Positions 52,901 to 62,378 of a DNA stretch of 64,000 nucleotides are shown piece after piece; the first letter of the stretch is position 1, and each line of letters starts with the position of its first letter. Origin of the DNA: Fulvia fulva (Eukaryota; Ascomycota; Dothideomycetes; Mycosphaerellales; Mycosphaerellaceae). The notes beneath the pieces are model-generated. The model saw only the letters and a program-made list of their open reading frames with translations, was not told the DNA's origin and did not search any database. Location: contig NC_063019.1 of NCBI RefSeq assembly GCF_020509005.1, forward strand, positions 1,736,001 through 1,800,000, written 5' to 3'. Position numbers and translations under genes: made by a program.

Positions 52901-54393
52901 GAGAGTGTAGCTTCCTGTTCTTTCCAAATATCACCCTGACTCTTACCCTTGGCCATTTCTGCCATCGTGAACAGAATAGTGTTGGCCGCCACCTTTTTCA
53001 GTGGAAGCAACTCCAAGTATGGCCCGTATGCATGTCGGTCGTGCTCGCCGGGTGTTCCCATGACGGATTCTCCCAAGGTCTTCCTCACCTCTTCCAGCTC
53101 AGTCTCAAGCGCCGGAAGCAGGCTGTTGTACCATTGCCACATCAAAGCCCCGATCGGCCTGCTTTGCATGGAGGTGTGTATCCCAATTTTCTTGAGATCC
53201 TCGTCGGCTTTGCGCCAACGATCGATTGCAATATCCACAGATGTCTTCTCCAATCGCTCCTGCCTCGCATGCGCCTGCTTTCGGTGCGCTTCCGCAGAAG
53301 CTTCCGCAGGGAGGTCTGGAATGGCCGTGAATGTCTCCATAGCGCGCTTGATGCCAGCAAGTCCGGTTCCTTTCTGCTCTGTCGCTCGCACTTCAGGCAC
53401 GCTCTCCATGTCGATGATGTCTTCTCTTCTCAGGTGCTGTCCAGACTCCGTGAGCATTGCCGCCTCTGCCGCGACCTCATCTTCCATCGCCACAGGCTCC
53501 GCGTAGAACTCGTGTCTTGCCTTCTCGAGCACGACGTATTCGTTGTCATCGTAGTCTTCCGACTCTAGCACTTCTTCCACCGCATCCTCACCCATTGGCT
53601 TGGCCAGATCGACATACCTCCGTATCGAACGATCCTGTCGCGATCCGTCCAGAGACCTGATGGCTGCGCGGACCATGACAACAAGGATCTTGGTGTCCAG
53701 TTGTACACCCTTGTTTCTAATTTCGACCTCGAACCACTTTGACATCTCTTTCAGCACAAGCTGCGATTGAGGCGAGTCCCTGCCATGGCTTGCCAAGTCT
53801 TTCAGCAAGTCCTCCAGTAACGCTGTATGTGCATATGTTGACTCTGGGGCGTCGGGGCCGCGCTTCTCCACCAACCGCTGGATGATGGCCTCTGCTCGAT
53901 CCCTCCGCCCTACGCTGAGACTTGTGTGCAGGTGTGTGAGCAGTTCCCTGACTGTGCCATTGATGCCAGGGGACACTTTGATGAGCTCGTCTGGTTTTGC
54001 TGTGGAGGTGTCGATAACGACTGGATCGTGTCTCGCTCGAAGGTCTGGGAATTGCGTCGGCATTCGTGCCCCGAAATCAAAGGGAATGTGTTTGTCTTGC
54101 TCAACATTGCGAAAGCCATTGCTATAGCTCAATGGAGGCAAATGGCTGTCTTGACGTAGACTGTAAAGATCGGCCGCGGTGGCAAGATTTCGCGCTTGGG
54201 GGCGATTTTCGGAGATTCTCGACAGCTTTCGCGTTCGTGACGGTGACCGTTGTCGTGGTGAGAGTGAGGTTTGTGATGCGGTCCATCGTAGTTGGGCGGG
54301 CGCGAGCCATGGAAGGTTGAGTTGTGCAAAGGAGGTGGAAAGCAGTTGCGAAGTCCGTCGCTGGTGTCTCCGGCCTGCAGAGCGAACGAGCAT
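49993..54393 (-). CDS. RPO41: Mitochondrial DNA-directed RNA polymerase
   Basis: Intronless 1,466-residue single-subunit, T7-like polymerase. The N-terminus is a basic, Ser/Arg-rich presequence (MLVRSAGRRHQRRTSQLLST). Palm motifs: QQDGTCNGLQHYAALGGD with the first catalytic Asp near residue 920, VKQPVMTNVYGVTFFGAR (fingers, motif B with Lys and Tyr) near 995, FPPNFIHSLDATHML near 1198 and FAMIHDSFWTHACDV with the second catalytic Asp near 1225. The C-terminus ends in the typical RLRQSRYFFH. An Ala/Glu/Lys-rich insert (about 1090-1125) lies between motif B and the C-terminal motifs. It transcribes the mitochondrial genome and primes its replication. Length and insert are in line with other filamentous-fungal homologs. 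Confidence 0.96.
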   Translation of the reverse strand: MLVRSAGRRHQRRTSQLLSTSFAQLNLPWLAPAQLRWTASQTSLSPRQRSPSRTRKLSRISENRPQARNLATAADLYSLRQDSHLPPLSYSNGFRNVEQDKHIPFDFGARMPTQFPDLRARHDPVVIDTSTAKPDELIKVSPGINGTVRELLTHLHTSLSVGRRDRAEAIIQRLVEKRGPDAPESTYAHTALLEDLLKDLASHGRDSPQSQLVLKEMSKWFEVEIRNKGVQLDTKILVVMVRAAIRSLDGSRQDRSIRRYVDLAKPMGEDAVEEVLESEDYDDNEYVVLEKARHEFYAEPVAMEDEVAAEAAMLTESGQHLRREDIIDMESVPEVRATEQKGTGLAGIKRAMETFTAIPDLPAEASAEAHRKQAHARQERLEKTSVDIAIDRWRKADEDLKKIGIHTSMQSRPIGALMWQWYNSLLPALETELEEVRKTLGESVMGTPGEHDRHAYGPYLELLPLKKVAANTILFTMAEMAKGKSQGDIWKEQEATLSSITLGLANAIEDECTAEASSKQQGRNRVQNARNPARLRKQALRSLKAAESAEASSKKKKGRSKQTNQQILAQLEWPTPMKAKLGAMLASKLIETAQLPVTREHPRTKQKITQMQPAFLHRMKWQKGKRIGVITPNPALLVKMQSEPVGSLIAKRMPMVVEPKPWQGWKDGGYLHYSNNILRLPAGDKTGKDYFMAADRRKELDAVYRGLTALSKVPWKVNHDVFKVQLEAWNSGDPIANFAPLHPAISHPPEPVSSDGSARRKWLNEIKELENKKSGLHSKRCFQNFQLEIARTVLNETLYFPHNMDFRGRAYPIPPYLNHMGADNVRGLLTFAEGRELGENGLRWLKIHLATVAGHDKASMAERVAFTEEHIDDIYDSVRNPLDGRKWWLNAEDAWQTLAACFELTKALDSPDPTKFVSYLPVQQDGTCNGLQHYAALGGDMAGAKQVNLEPSDRPADVYTAVADAVKEEVEKDAAAGNAIAQRLQGRLTRKCVKQPVMTNVYGVTFFGARAQVRKQLEDLFPEVRSDDTVNYGNMSHYVATKIFKSLGTMFTGAQAIQNWLGQCADRVSTCLTPEQIEQLKKKAGAIAPEPVRKKKAPKKEREAEAAAAAAAAAEAAEAEDADGKSPKARVTTNREADRYAAAKPLFKSTVVWTTPLRLPVVQPYRKSKSRIVTTSMQTLSLQEPQVWDPVSKRKQLQAFPPNFIHSLDATHMLLSALKCSENGMTFAMIHDSFWTHACDVNRMNEILRDAFIVMHSEDIIGRLREEFETRYKGCMYLASVNSASPVGKKITELRAKMKKEKTVKAQSNELGLEAERMRLVNSEDPEEKAQGEAMLTPGSLVLSELDESAFTAPSEMNGQRLGEMPASAADVEATNFDADESMLAMSDSPADELDRAESDEPESLEASADEADNDIPAAAPVAGTPKTKAKVTRKLFVWLPLTFPEVPEKGDFDVQRLRQSRYFFH

Positions 54394-54958
54394 TGTCGCG
54401 GTATGCAGTGTGGGTATATAGATGGCAGACCTCGCGCATCAACTCCTCCCAACTCCCAATGCAAATGAAGACAATGTACGAAGGAGTGATGTACTGCAGT
54501 GATGATGGCACACGACACGGACGAGAATCTTTCACGTCGAGCAGACCGGGATTGGCACGAATGCTTGCCGACAGCCAATCCTGGTCGCCACTAACGCCGC
54601 GCTACTCCTTTTCTATGACCGCGTCTGAGAGCAGGCCTCAACTTCACCTTCACACACAGCCACCAAGTAACATCCGCGCCGCTGTGTGGCATAATCAAGT
54701 GGCCATGCAGCTGTCTACGGCGAGAACGCATGCGCGAACTTGCAGCTTGAGCTCGAAGTTGTGACAGCCAAAGGCAATATGGGAATTCTGCAGCGAGAGC
54801 TCGATCGGCAATGAATAGATGTATGTACTGCTGCTGAGACTAGCTCTACACAACGATCACCACAATATGTACATAGATCCCCAGTCCATGCGGCGTTCCA
54901 CGTTCGCCCGTTCCTCAAGCTACGCTCCCAACACTGGTCTCCGACTCTATCAATACCA
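54394..54958. other. Intergenic, RPO41 promoter side
   Basis: 565 bp between RPO41 and the small secreted-protein gene. A TATATA at 54415-54420 is only about 22 bp before the RPO41 ATG and may not act as a TATA box for it. Nothing else found. Confidence 0.45.
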
Positions 54959-55222
54959 TCAAGGGCACGCACAGGTGTGCGGCGGGCAGACAAGTGTTGG
55001 TCCGCCTCCAGGAAAGCAACCCGCGAAAGTGCACGTTGTTGGTGGTTGACATGTAACTCTCCCGCCGTCGCAGATGTCGCCCGCGGAACCTGGTTTGCTG
55101 GTATCAGTGCCACAAGCGCCACGCTGGGCGATGACTGAGAGCTGGTAGTCTTTTTCCGGGTTGGTGACGGGACCAGCTGCCGCCATGGCGACGATGGAGA
55201 GTATGGCGAGAATGTTCTGCAT
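54959..55222 (-). CDS. Small secreted cysteine-rich protein
   Basis: An 87-residue protein with a clear signal peptide (MQNILAILSIVAMAAAG) and, after a short propeptide-like stretch, eight cysteines in the last 50 residues (contexts RGACGT, DICDGG, VTCQPP, TTCTFAGC, LVCPPHTCAC). The even number and close packing suggest four disulfides in the apoplast. Pro- and Gly-rich loops separate the cysteines. I recognise no hydrophobin pattern (no CC pairs) and no known effector motif. Candidate effector-type or antimicrobial-type small secreted protein; the family is unknown and the frame needs no intron. Confidence 0.75.
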   Translation of the reverse strand: MQNILAILSIVAMAAAGPVTNPEKDYQLSVIAQRGACGTDTSKPGSAGDICDGGRVTCQPPTTCTFAGCFPGGGPTLVCPPHTCACP

Positions 55223-56463
55223 GTCGCTGTGCTGTTAGGACTGTGGTCAGCTGGCGACTGCAAGCAGGATGTACCTGGGCAGGGCATACCTTGTACGGCT
55301 TCTTAGGGCGCGACGTGCTGCAAGGTGGAAGTGTAGAACGCTATCTTCTTGCGAAGCTCTGAGTCTTGGTGGTGGAATCTACGCGGAATCCCATGCGAGG
55401 AGTGTCACTCTATAGTCCACTACGGCTCTCACTTCGCCCGGGTCGGAGCTCTCGCTGATCAAGTCGGACAAGCTTCGTGAAGCACATTGCTTGTGACGAG
55501 CCTAGTGTCTTCCGTAACGACCAGGTTATCGTCTCGTAGGTGGAAGATGCAACGAGAAGGCACGCTTGGGGTGCTCGAGCTTCATCGCAACCTATGGCAG
55601 TGCGCTCTGAGCGCCACGCACTATAAGGCTCCAGATTTTGCTGCGGTTCAGTGTCCTGGAACGATGGTTGCGGCAGTACAGATGCACGATCCTCCCGTCG
55701 TGTTCGTAGTAGCAGTAAGAACAGACGACCAATGTCCTTTGGGATCGCTGCAGGAGTGACCTTGTTGGGAAGGAATTGTGCAAGCGCCCCCCTCCGGAGG
55801 GATCACGTTGCATTATACCACCAACCTCAACTGTCGCATACTATACAACTCACGCGTGTTGGAGGGGCATGACGGAGAGGCGTTCGGTATCCAGTGCAGC
55901 TTGTCGCAATTACATGTAGGTGCCCTCAAACAAGCCCCGACGGAACGGCAAGCTCTTCGCAAGGCCAAGGCAGCAACCACAGGCGCATGTCTCAGATCGA
56001 AGAGCACTACGATGGCGCGCACTTCTGTGATGCATTGATCGTCTCAAGACGTATATGCAACTTTCCGTCGATGAGGGTGAAGAGGGCTGAAGCAATGATG
56101 GCTGACGTAAACTCGCAAACGTCGGCAGGTCACTTCTTCGGTTAGGTACCGTCGCTGTACAGCATCTTACGGCCAAGCGAAGGGTCGAATTCATGTCGCT
56201 GATGGCCAGTTCTCTTGGAGACACAGGCCGTTGTGTAGCTGGATTCTGTGGCTCTGTAAGTCTTCTGCAGTCAACGACGAGAATTATCGAACACGCTGTC
56301 TTCCATGTGCCGTCGTGTTTTAGGCAGCAATGCGTCGAGACGCGCATCCAATGGCTTCGTGAAGCTGGCATGTAGCTTTGACGACACGTCTCCACCAACC
56401 TGAGAAAGCAAGCACAACACTCCGCCGTCCCTTCAACCAGCTGCGCGAGGCAACCATGCATCG
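55223..56463. other. Intergenic
   Basis: About 1.2 kb between the small secreted-protein gene (minus) and the XPF-like gene (plus); a divergent promoter region. Frames here lack domains. No repeat was seen. Confidence 0.45.
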
Positions 56464-59400
56464 ATGGAGCCATTGCACGCGGCAACTCCACCTTCCAGCT
56501 TGACGATGGAGACTTCAACATCACATGCAACCGATTCTGCTCGATGGAGGAATGTGCTGGGCTATCAGCCGGACGAGCAAGACGCGCCGCTGAGCGATGA
56601 GGGCGACATGCAGTACTTCAATTACGAAGCCTACGTGGACGAAGGCGCAAAATGTGAGTTCCAGGCGCAAGGTGAAGGTGGCGGTGAGATGTGGTACGAT
56701 GCCGAGAGCCAGCCTTTGGATCCGTACACCCTCCAGGACGGCATCCCAAATAATGAAGCACGATATGAAGCTGAACAACGAGGCCTCGACTACAACGCGA
56801 ACGCCCAATGGCAGGACGAAATGGCTCAATTCGGTGACGAGCTGGTGGGTATGTACAACGATGAGACGTGGCAGCACACTCCTGCGCCTGCACAGAGCGA
56901 TCCTGCGTACTCCGAGACACCGTTAGCATACGCACAGACCGGCGCCCAAGATTTGGTGGATGCCACCTCCACTGGTGAAGACCACGAGATATTAAGACAA
57001 GCCACCAACCACGGCATGATCCAGCAGCAAGGGCCTAACGGCGTTCCTGCTGACGACTTACGTTCTGGGGCTCAACGAGATGATTACAGATCAGATGAGG
57101 ACCATGGTGAAGACGACGATGAAGATGGAGACGAGAAAATCCTCGCAGCCGCTTACCAGAACTACTATACCGGCAACTTGTTGCGCTCTGGTCTAGTCCC
57201 TGCCTTGCCGGCGGACTATATCGAAGAGTCCGCTGATCCTGCAGGTCTCACTAGCCTCGAAAGCCTGGTCAGCCTAGATGAGCTCAACAGCAACGAGAGA
57301 TGGGAGATCGACAAGGAGTCTGCTGCCTTTCTGAACCACGTTGTCATTGAGACCAACAAAGACTACACGGATCTACTGCTCCAGTCTGCACAAACCAGCC
57401 TGCGAGAGCTGAAGGTTAAAGAGCCAGTGCTCTTGACCGATCCACAGCTGGACATGATGAAGATTATGGAACGCAGCAAGCTTGAGTTGAAGGCAGAAGA
57501 TCTGAACCCACACAAGCTGAACCATGATAACGACGAGGGTCTGAAGTGGCCAGCAAAATATGCCAATCTGCCTGCACAATTGCACCAGAAAATCGACAGT
57601 GAGCGGCTGATATTGGATGTTGAGACCATAGAGTACCTCAAGGACATACACGATGGTCCGGACATCGATCTCGACATCTGGCTGGATAACGAGCGTAAAC
57701 TCAGGGTATGTGCTTTAACAGGGGTGCTGCAGACCACTGCTAACCATGGCCAGGCAAAGCCGCAATATGTCAGCCCAAAGCTCCTTCCTCTGTCGCCATC
57801 ATACAGCCCACCTCAACTGCCATTGTCAATGGCGAATGTTCCACTATTGTCAACCCCGGAAGACCCCAACGAAAGAGAAGTAGCAGAGCTCGACAAGATG
57901 CTACGCGAAAAAGACGAAGCTGCTATGCGACAGCTGGCAGAAGATTCCACCTACAGTTCACTTGATACCGGCAGCTCTTCTTCCCCTCTGTACCGTAAGG
58001 CGAAGCGGATCACCAGCCTCAAGGTCTCCGATCCGGTCTTGCCTGCCGAGAATCTCGAGCCACCTACTAAGAAGCAGAAGACGGTGACATTCCCAGACGA
58101 GCTTTATACCCTGATACCTCGACCTACTTCGAGCGACATTGACACGATAGATGCGGTCGACGAGACTTTTGCCGCGGTGGAAGAGATCCTCAAGCCATTG
58201 GCTGCTCCAGCTCTTGAACAACACGAGCATGAGGTGCTTGATGATGTTGACACTACCATACGAGTCGCAATACCCGATGTTGAGGTGATATCGCCGACTC
58301 TACCCTGGTTAGAAGGCAATGATGACAAACCAGACCCACGTCGTGCGAGGCTCATACATCCTATACTGTCAAAGACGCTCGACGAGCTCGTCAAGTTCGA
58401 GAAGAAGTGGAGCGGTGTGTCGAAACTGGAGCGAGATCTTCCGTGGAGCGCTTTCGCCTCTCATCTGGGTAAAATCAGAGCTGAACCTGACTTTGACGAC
58501 GGATCAGCGGCACGGTATCTCGCTGAGTTGGACGATGGTGACGTAGACCTGGAGAGTCTGACATACAGACCCATGAAGCTGCAGCTACTTACCATTGACG
58601 AGTTCGACGATGACGAGCTGGAGCCGCTGGACTTCGAGGACGAGGACGACGAACAGCAGATGGCAGACTCAGATGTCCTGCCAGCAACATCAGCACTTTT
58701 GATGGCTCGACTGACGAAGAACGATATTATATCTGCGGTCCATCAACGACCGTCGCAGCCGCCATTGGTCAAGCCGAAGGTGGTGCTTGCAGAGCTTGCA
58801 GAGTCTTCAGCTTTCGAAGTGATGCTTCGAAAACGCAAAGAAGAACTGGCACTTACCAAGATGGACATTACTGAGACTGAACGTGCTACTGTCGTGCCCA
58901 CACATGCTGACCCACGGGGAGAGGACACGCGGCAAGCGATATTGGGAGGTGGTCTGACACAACATATGAACATGCATGGTATATCAAAGGCCAGTGCACA
59001 GCCGGCATCTGCATCCATCGAGCCTGACAGGGCACCAGCGTATAATCCATACAACCAGAAGCAGCGGCCGGTTGAACAGACTGCCGTGGTCCCACCTACC
59101 ACGAGCGTGCCGCTTCCCATGGTGCCAAGAATGGACATGCCCCTGCCTGTGGTGGTCTCGTCAACGATCATGAAGGCCAATCAGCAGCTTGTACGCGGCA
59201 TACAGAAGCTACTTCCGACCATCGAGATCATTGAGCGTCATTACAGCGCGGTTGCCGTGACACCACAGAAGACAGCCGTCGCGGGTATGGAAGCTGAAAT
59301 CACCGTTTCGCCAAGCACTGGTCTCATGTTCACCAATCTCCAAAGGCTAAAGCAAAAGCCTCTTCCTGGTCAGACGTCACACTTCGGGTTTTGCGAGCAG

Positions 59401-59931
59401 ATCACTGTTGTCGCACCACGCTACGAGCGCTTGATCGTGCTCGTGAGTGGAGTAGCGGGCGGAAGTAGTAACGAAACAATTCTCCCTGCTCTTGACGAGA
59501 GCGACACATCTGCTCTCACTGACTTCATCAGCTTCGGCACCACACTAGACTGCGAAGTGGAAGTCATCTACACAGCTGGTGGCAACGCTGAGCTCGTCGA
59601 CTGGACAGCAGCAACGATTGCCCAACACGCTCGTGGCCACTCAAGCTTCCTGCCAGAGGAGACGACATGGGAGCGCTTTCTGCGGAAGGCGGGCTTCAAC
59701 ACATACGCTGCACAGGTACTGCTGGATCAGCTCAAGCCAACGACGATGGCGCCGTATAGCGACAGAATTCAAACTCGATCATCGCTGCAGCAAGGACCCT
59801 CTGGTCTTAGCGCGTTTGTGGCGATGAGTGCGGAGGAGAGATTGTATCGCTTTGCAGACGTGCTTGGTGGAGTGGGAGTGTTGAAGAGGGTTTGTGAGAC
59901 GATTGATGGGCTACTTATTCCGGCACGATAG
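56464..59931 (+). CDS. Large protein with XPF-like C-terminus (candidate Zip2/SHOC1)
   Basis: The frame is open for 1,155 codons, but a 48-nt segment (57706-57753) has a GTATGT donor, a CTGCTAACC branch point and a CCAG acceptor, so the spliced product is likely 1,139 residues. The first 250 residues are acidic and disordered. The C-terminal 200 have an XPF/ERCC4-like fold pattern: YERLIVLVSGVAGG, then SALTDFISFGTTLDCEVEVIY, GNAELVDWTAATIAQHA, then WERFLRKAGFNTYAAQVLL and GLSAFVAMSAEERLYRFADVLGG as a tandem helix-hairpin-helix. The GDx(n)ERKxxxD nuclease motif is absent, as in the meiotic crossover protein Zip2/SHOC1. That identity is inference from architecture. Confidence 0.65.
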   Translation: MEPLHAATPPSSLTMETSTSHATDSARWRNVLGYQPDEQDAPLSDEGDMQYFNYEAYVDEGAKCEFQAQGEGGGEMWYDAESQPLDPYTLQDGIPNNEARYEAEQRGLDYNANAQWQDEMAQFGDELVGMYNDETWQHTPAPAQSDPAYSETPLAYAQTGAQDLVDATSTGEDHEILRQATNHGMIQQQGPNGVPADDLRSGAQRDDYRSDEDHGEDDDEDGDEKILAAAYQNYYTGNLLRSGLVPALPADYIEESADPAGLTSLESLVSLDELNSNERWEIDKESAAFLNHVVIETNKDYTDLLLQSAQTSLRELKVKEPVLLTDPQLDMMKIMERSKLELKAEDLNPHKLNHDNDEGLKWPAKYANLPAQLHQKIDSERLILDVETIEYLKDIHDGPDIDLDIWLDNERKLRVCALTGVLQTTANHGQAKPQYVSPKLLPLSPSYSPPQLPLSMANVPLLSTPEDPNEREVAELDKMLREKDEAAMRQLAEDSTYSSLDTGSSSSPLYRKAKRITSLKVSDPVLPAENLEPPTKKQKTVTFPDELYTLIPRPTSSDIDTIDAVDETFAAVEEILKPLAAPALEQHEHEVLDDVDTTIRVAIPDVEVISPTLPWLEGNDDKPDPRRARLIHPILSKTLDELVKFEKKWSGVSKLERDLPWSAFASHLGKIRAEPDFDDGSAARYLAELDDGDVDLESLTYRPMKLQLLTIDEFDDDELEPLDFEDEDDEQQMADSDVLPATSALLMARLTKNDIISAVHQRPSQPPLVKPKVVLAELAESSAFEVMLRKRKEELALTKMDITETERATVVPTHADPRGEDTRQAILGGGLTQHMNMHGISKASAQPASASIEPDRAPAYNPYNQKQRPVEQTAVVPPTTSVPLPMVPRMDMPLPVVVSSTIMKANQQLVRGIQKLLPTIEIIERHYSAVAVTPQKTAVAGMEAEITVSPSTGLMFTNLQRLKQKPLPGQTSHFGFCEQITVVAPRYERLIVLVSGVAGGSSNETILPALDESDTSALTDFISFGTTLDCEVEVIYTAGGNAELVDWTAATIAQHARGHSSFLPEETTWERFLRKAGFNTYAAQVLLDQLKPTTMAPYSDRIQTRSSLQQGPSGLSAFVAMSAEERLYRFADVLGGVGVLKRVCETIDGLLIPAR
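57706..57753 (+). other. Frame-neutral intron (48 nt)
   Basis: GTATGT donor, CTGCTAACC branch point, GGCCAG acceptor; 48 nt with no stop codon in frame, so retention would add 16 residues. Confidence 0.7.
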
Positions 59932-60004
59932 TATGTGCAATCACGGGCGCAACGCATGCACTTTGGAGTGTGGCTGATTGCTAGAGCTTGGCGGTCCAAT
60001 GTAG

Positions 60005-60495
60005 CTACGAGTCTGAACCATGCCTCTCAGTGGCAGAGCTGTGGACCTTTCTTTTGCTCCACGACAGAATAACACCCTCCCTGACCTCGGCCTCACGCAC
60101 CATGTCCCGATGCTTGTTGCTCAGTCTGCGTAGCCAAAGGTGCAAGTAGCCCTCGTTATCGAATTTGAACACTGCACCAGGTCCTCCAAAATAGGATGCC
60201 GCGAACTGCTCACTACTGGCGCGATCTACGAGGAAGAGAGTCTTGGTGTCAGGTGCGGTAAACCGTTGGCTGGGGTCGGTTCTATCCAGTCGAAATAGTT
60301 AGCGTGATGTCGACTTGTACCTGGGTTTGTAGCACAGGTAGCGCACTCCTGGATTGGCGGTGAAGGTGAGGTTATAGATATCGTCGTACTAGGATGGTTA
60401 GCACGGCAATTTCGAGCGAGTGGTAGTGCGGCACATACGAGCTCTTGGGGAAGTGTCTGGAGGAGATCGTGCAGATTGGTGGTGCTGTTAGCCAT
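60005..60495 (-). CDS. Small LPQEL-domain protein (intact copy)
   Basis: Exons 60495-60439, 60388-60321 and 60281-60005 give 133 residues. The product reads LHDLLQTLPQEL|YDDIYNLTFTANPGVRY, then FLVDRASSEQFAASYFGG and WLRRLSNKHRDMV. The LPQEL.YDDIYNLTF start resembles the 2EXR/F-box-like type of small fungal protein. The second intron is only 39 nt (GTACAA, branch CGCTAACT, GGATAG), at the lower limit for splicing, yet the phase-2 join keeps frame. The paralog at 61276-61839 has the same first-intron position. Function unknown. Confidence 0.65.
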
Positions 60496-61275
60496 TGCGG
60501 TAGTATGTCGCAAGAGAATCGCGCTCGATGCCTTGGTTGTTTGAATTGAATGTGTGTGCGATTGCGGCAAAGAAGGTGGAAAAAACAAGCTGCCTTGTGA
60601 TCCGGCACCGACGCGTGACTTTCGCGGATCCCTGCAAGGAAACTGAGCATGTGAAAACGCCACTAACGGCTGCGAAGGTATGATATCTCCTTCTAGCTGG
60701 AGAACGCAGGTTTTTGATTGCTACGAGTGTAATCATGCCCTATAGTCTAGCGGCTCAAGAACGCGTGGGTAAGGATGTTGCCTATTTTATTTCACATGTC
60801 AGTCTCTTGCGACCCGGCCTCTCGCAGATTTGATCTCTATGAACGGCTAAGGCGGAGTGCAGGCTCGTCAGTTCTGGTCGTGAAATCAAAATTGTACACT
60901 CAGTCGTACTGTGACGATCAGATGAGTGTGCCGCGAGATAGTGCTGAGCAAGGAGTAAATCATAAAATTCGTAGAGAAGACGAGTGAGGTTGCGGCGCAG
61001 TCTGAGAGTACCGCGTCATGGCGGTCGCTTGTAGCACATATCTCGCGCCAGTGCCCGTTAAGATAGAGCAAACGTTGAGCTCATATGCGCTGTCAAATAG
61101 CCTGCTCTGCAGTATGAAGATTCGACAGCAGGCTTACGAAGCTCATGGCATCTCGATCGTATCTCGATCTGCTCTACCTCAGCCTAGCTGGTCTGTCTCG
61201 TTTCCAGAGCTTCCATGGACCCAATCCCTAGCATCTTCGAGGTTCTGTACCTTTGCACCACGAGCCTGCCGCCGA
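60496..61275. other. Intergenic between paralogs
   Basis: 780 bp separating two same-strand paralogs. No supported gene; promoter of the intact copy. Confidence 0.45.
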
Positions 61276-61839
61276 TCACGGTGCATACGCTATGGTTAGG
61301 ATTTCCCCGGTAGTCCGAGCTTCCCAAGTGACTGTCAACCCATCCACCAGGCGGTACGCTGCTTCGTCTGAGTATTTGAGGTCCAGCTCTTCTCTCAGCA
61401 CTCGGCTGATGCTAGATCTGGCAAGCTCATGACCGCCGCTTGCGTCGAACGCAATGGACTGAGGACCTAGGTGCAACTCGATGTTCTGCAGGTGCCCCAA
61501 GTGCTTTGGGTCCTGAGCTGTGAGCCATTTGAAGATGGGCTGCTGAGTGTTGGTGGCACCTTTGGCGATATCGAAGATGAAGACGGTGTCGAAGAAGGAG
61601 GCTGCGAACTTGTAACGACTTGCGCGGTCCACTTGGAACAGATGAGGCGGCTTCTAAGTCCTGTTGTTCACGTAGTGGCGCGCGGCTGGAGACGAGGTGA
61701 AGGTAAGGTCGTAGATCTCATCGTACTGTTCCAGTCATTAGATTTGAATATGATTGAGTGCTGTGATGTGAAGGCAACCTACGAGCTCTTGTGGAAGGCC
61801 TTGCAGTAAGCCGCCCATTTTGGCGGTGTCATCGGCCAT
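61276..61839 (-). pseudogene. Small LPQEL-domain protein with nonsense codon
   Basis: Exon 1 (61839-61783, MADDTAKMGGLLQGLPQEL) and exon 2 (61725-61276) join across a 57-nt intron at the same position as in the paralog at 60005-60495. Exon 2 reads YDEIYDLTFTSSPAARHYV, then a TAG at 61656-61654, then KPPHLFQVDRASRYKFAASFF in the same frame and on to 61276. The region of the stop corresponds to the second intron of the paralog, which is absent here: AACAACAG is followed at once by GACTTAG. An imprecise intron loss that left the acceptor TAG behind would explain the stop. About 168 residues would be encoded if the TAG were sense. Confidence 0.65.
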
Positions 61840-62378
61840 TGCGGCAGTCGATGGAGTGGTGGTTGTATGTAAAACTGATCGCGTAGATTGGATTTTAAGG
61901 TCAGCGCAATCAGCGACTCACATGCTTCAAGTTTCGGCGCTAACACGGAGCCTTGTCTCACGAACAGCTCTCGACAGTGAACGGCCCTCCAGCAGATGCT
62001 TCACCCCATAAAAAAATCCCTCGACGCGAGACGAGAGCGGGTCTTCGCCCAGTGCTTGCGATATTGGCTCATAGTGTATCTGCCTTGCACTGACCGGTCA
62101 CACTGTTATGCTATAATACCAGAAGGGCAGGACCATGGCCAGAACTTCAGCCCTAAGGGACAGACGACAGGCTTACCACAACGAAAATATTTCCAGTGCA
62201 TCGAGGCACACATCCATTGTCACTCGACTTCTCATGCTCCCATACGTAAATTCTCTATCCTCAGCTCTTTCCCATCTGCGGGTACTAACTAGCTCCTTCC
62301 TGTTTCGTGTATACGCCATATCCTACAATGCATAGCGGTCGCGGTCCTGCCAAACACCGATCTCCACGTTGTGCTCCT
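61840..62378. other. Intergenic
   Basis: 540 bp with no supported feature. Confidence 0.45.
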
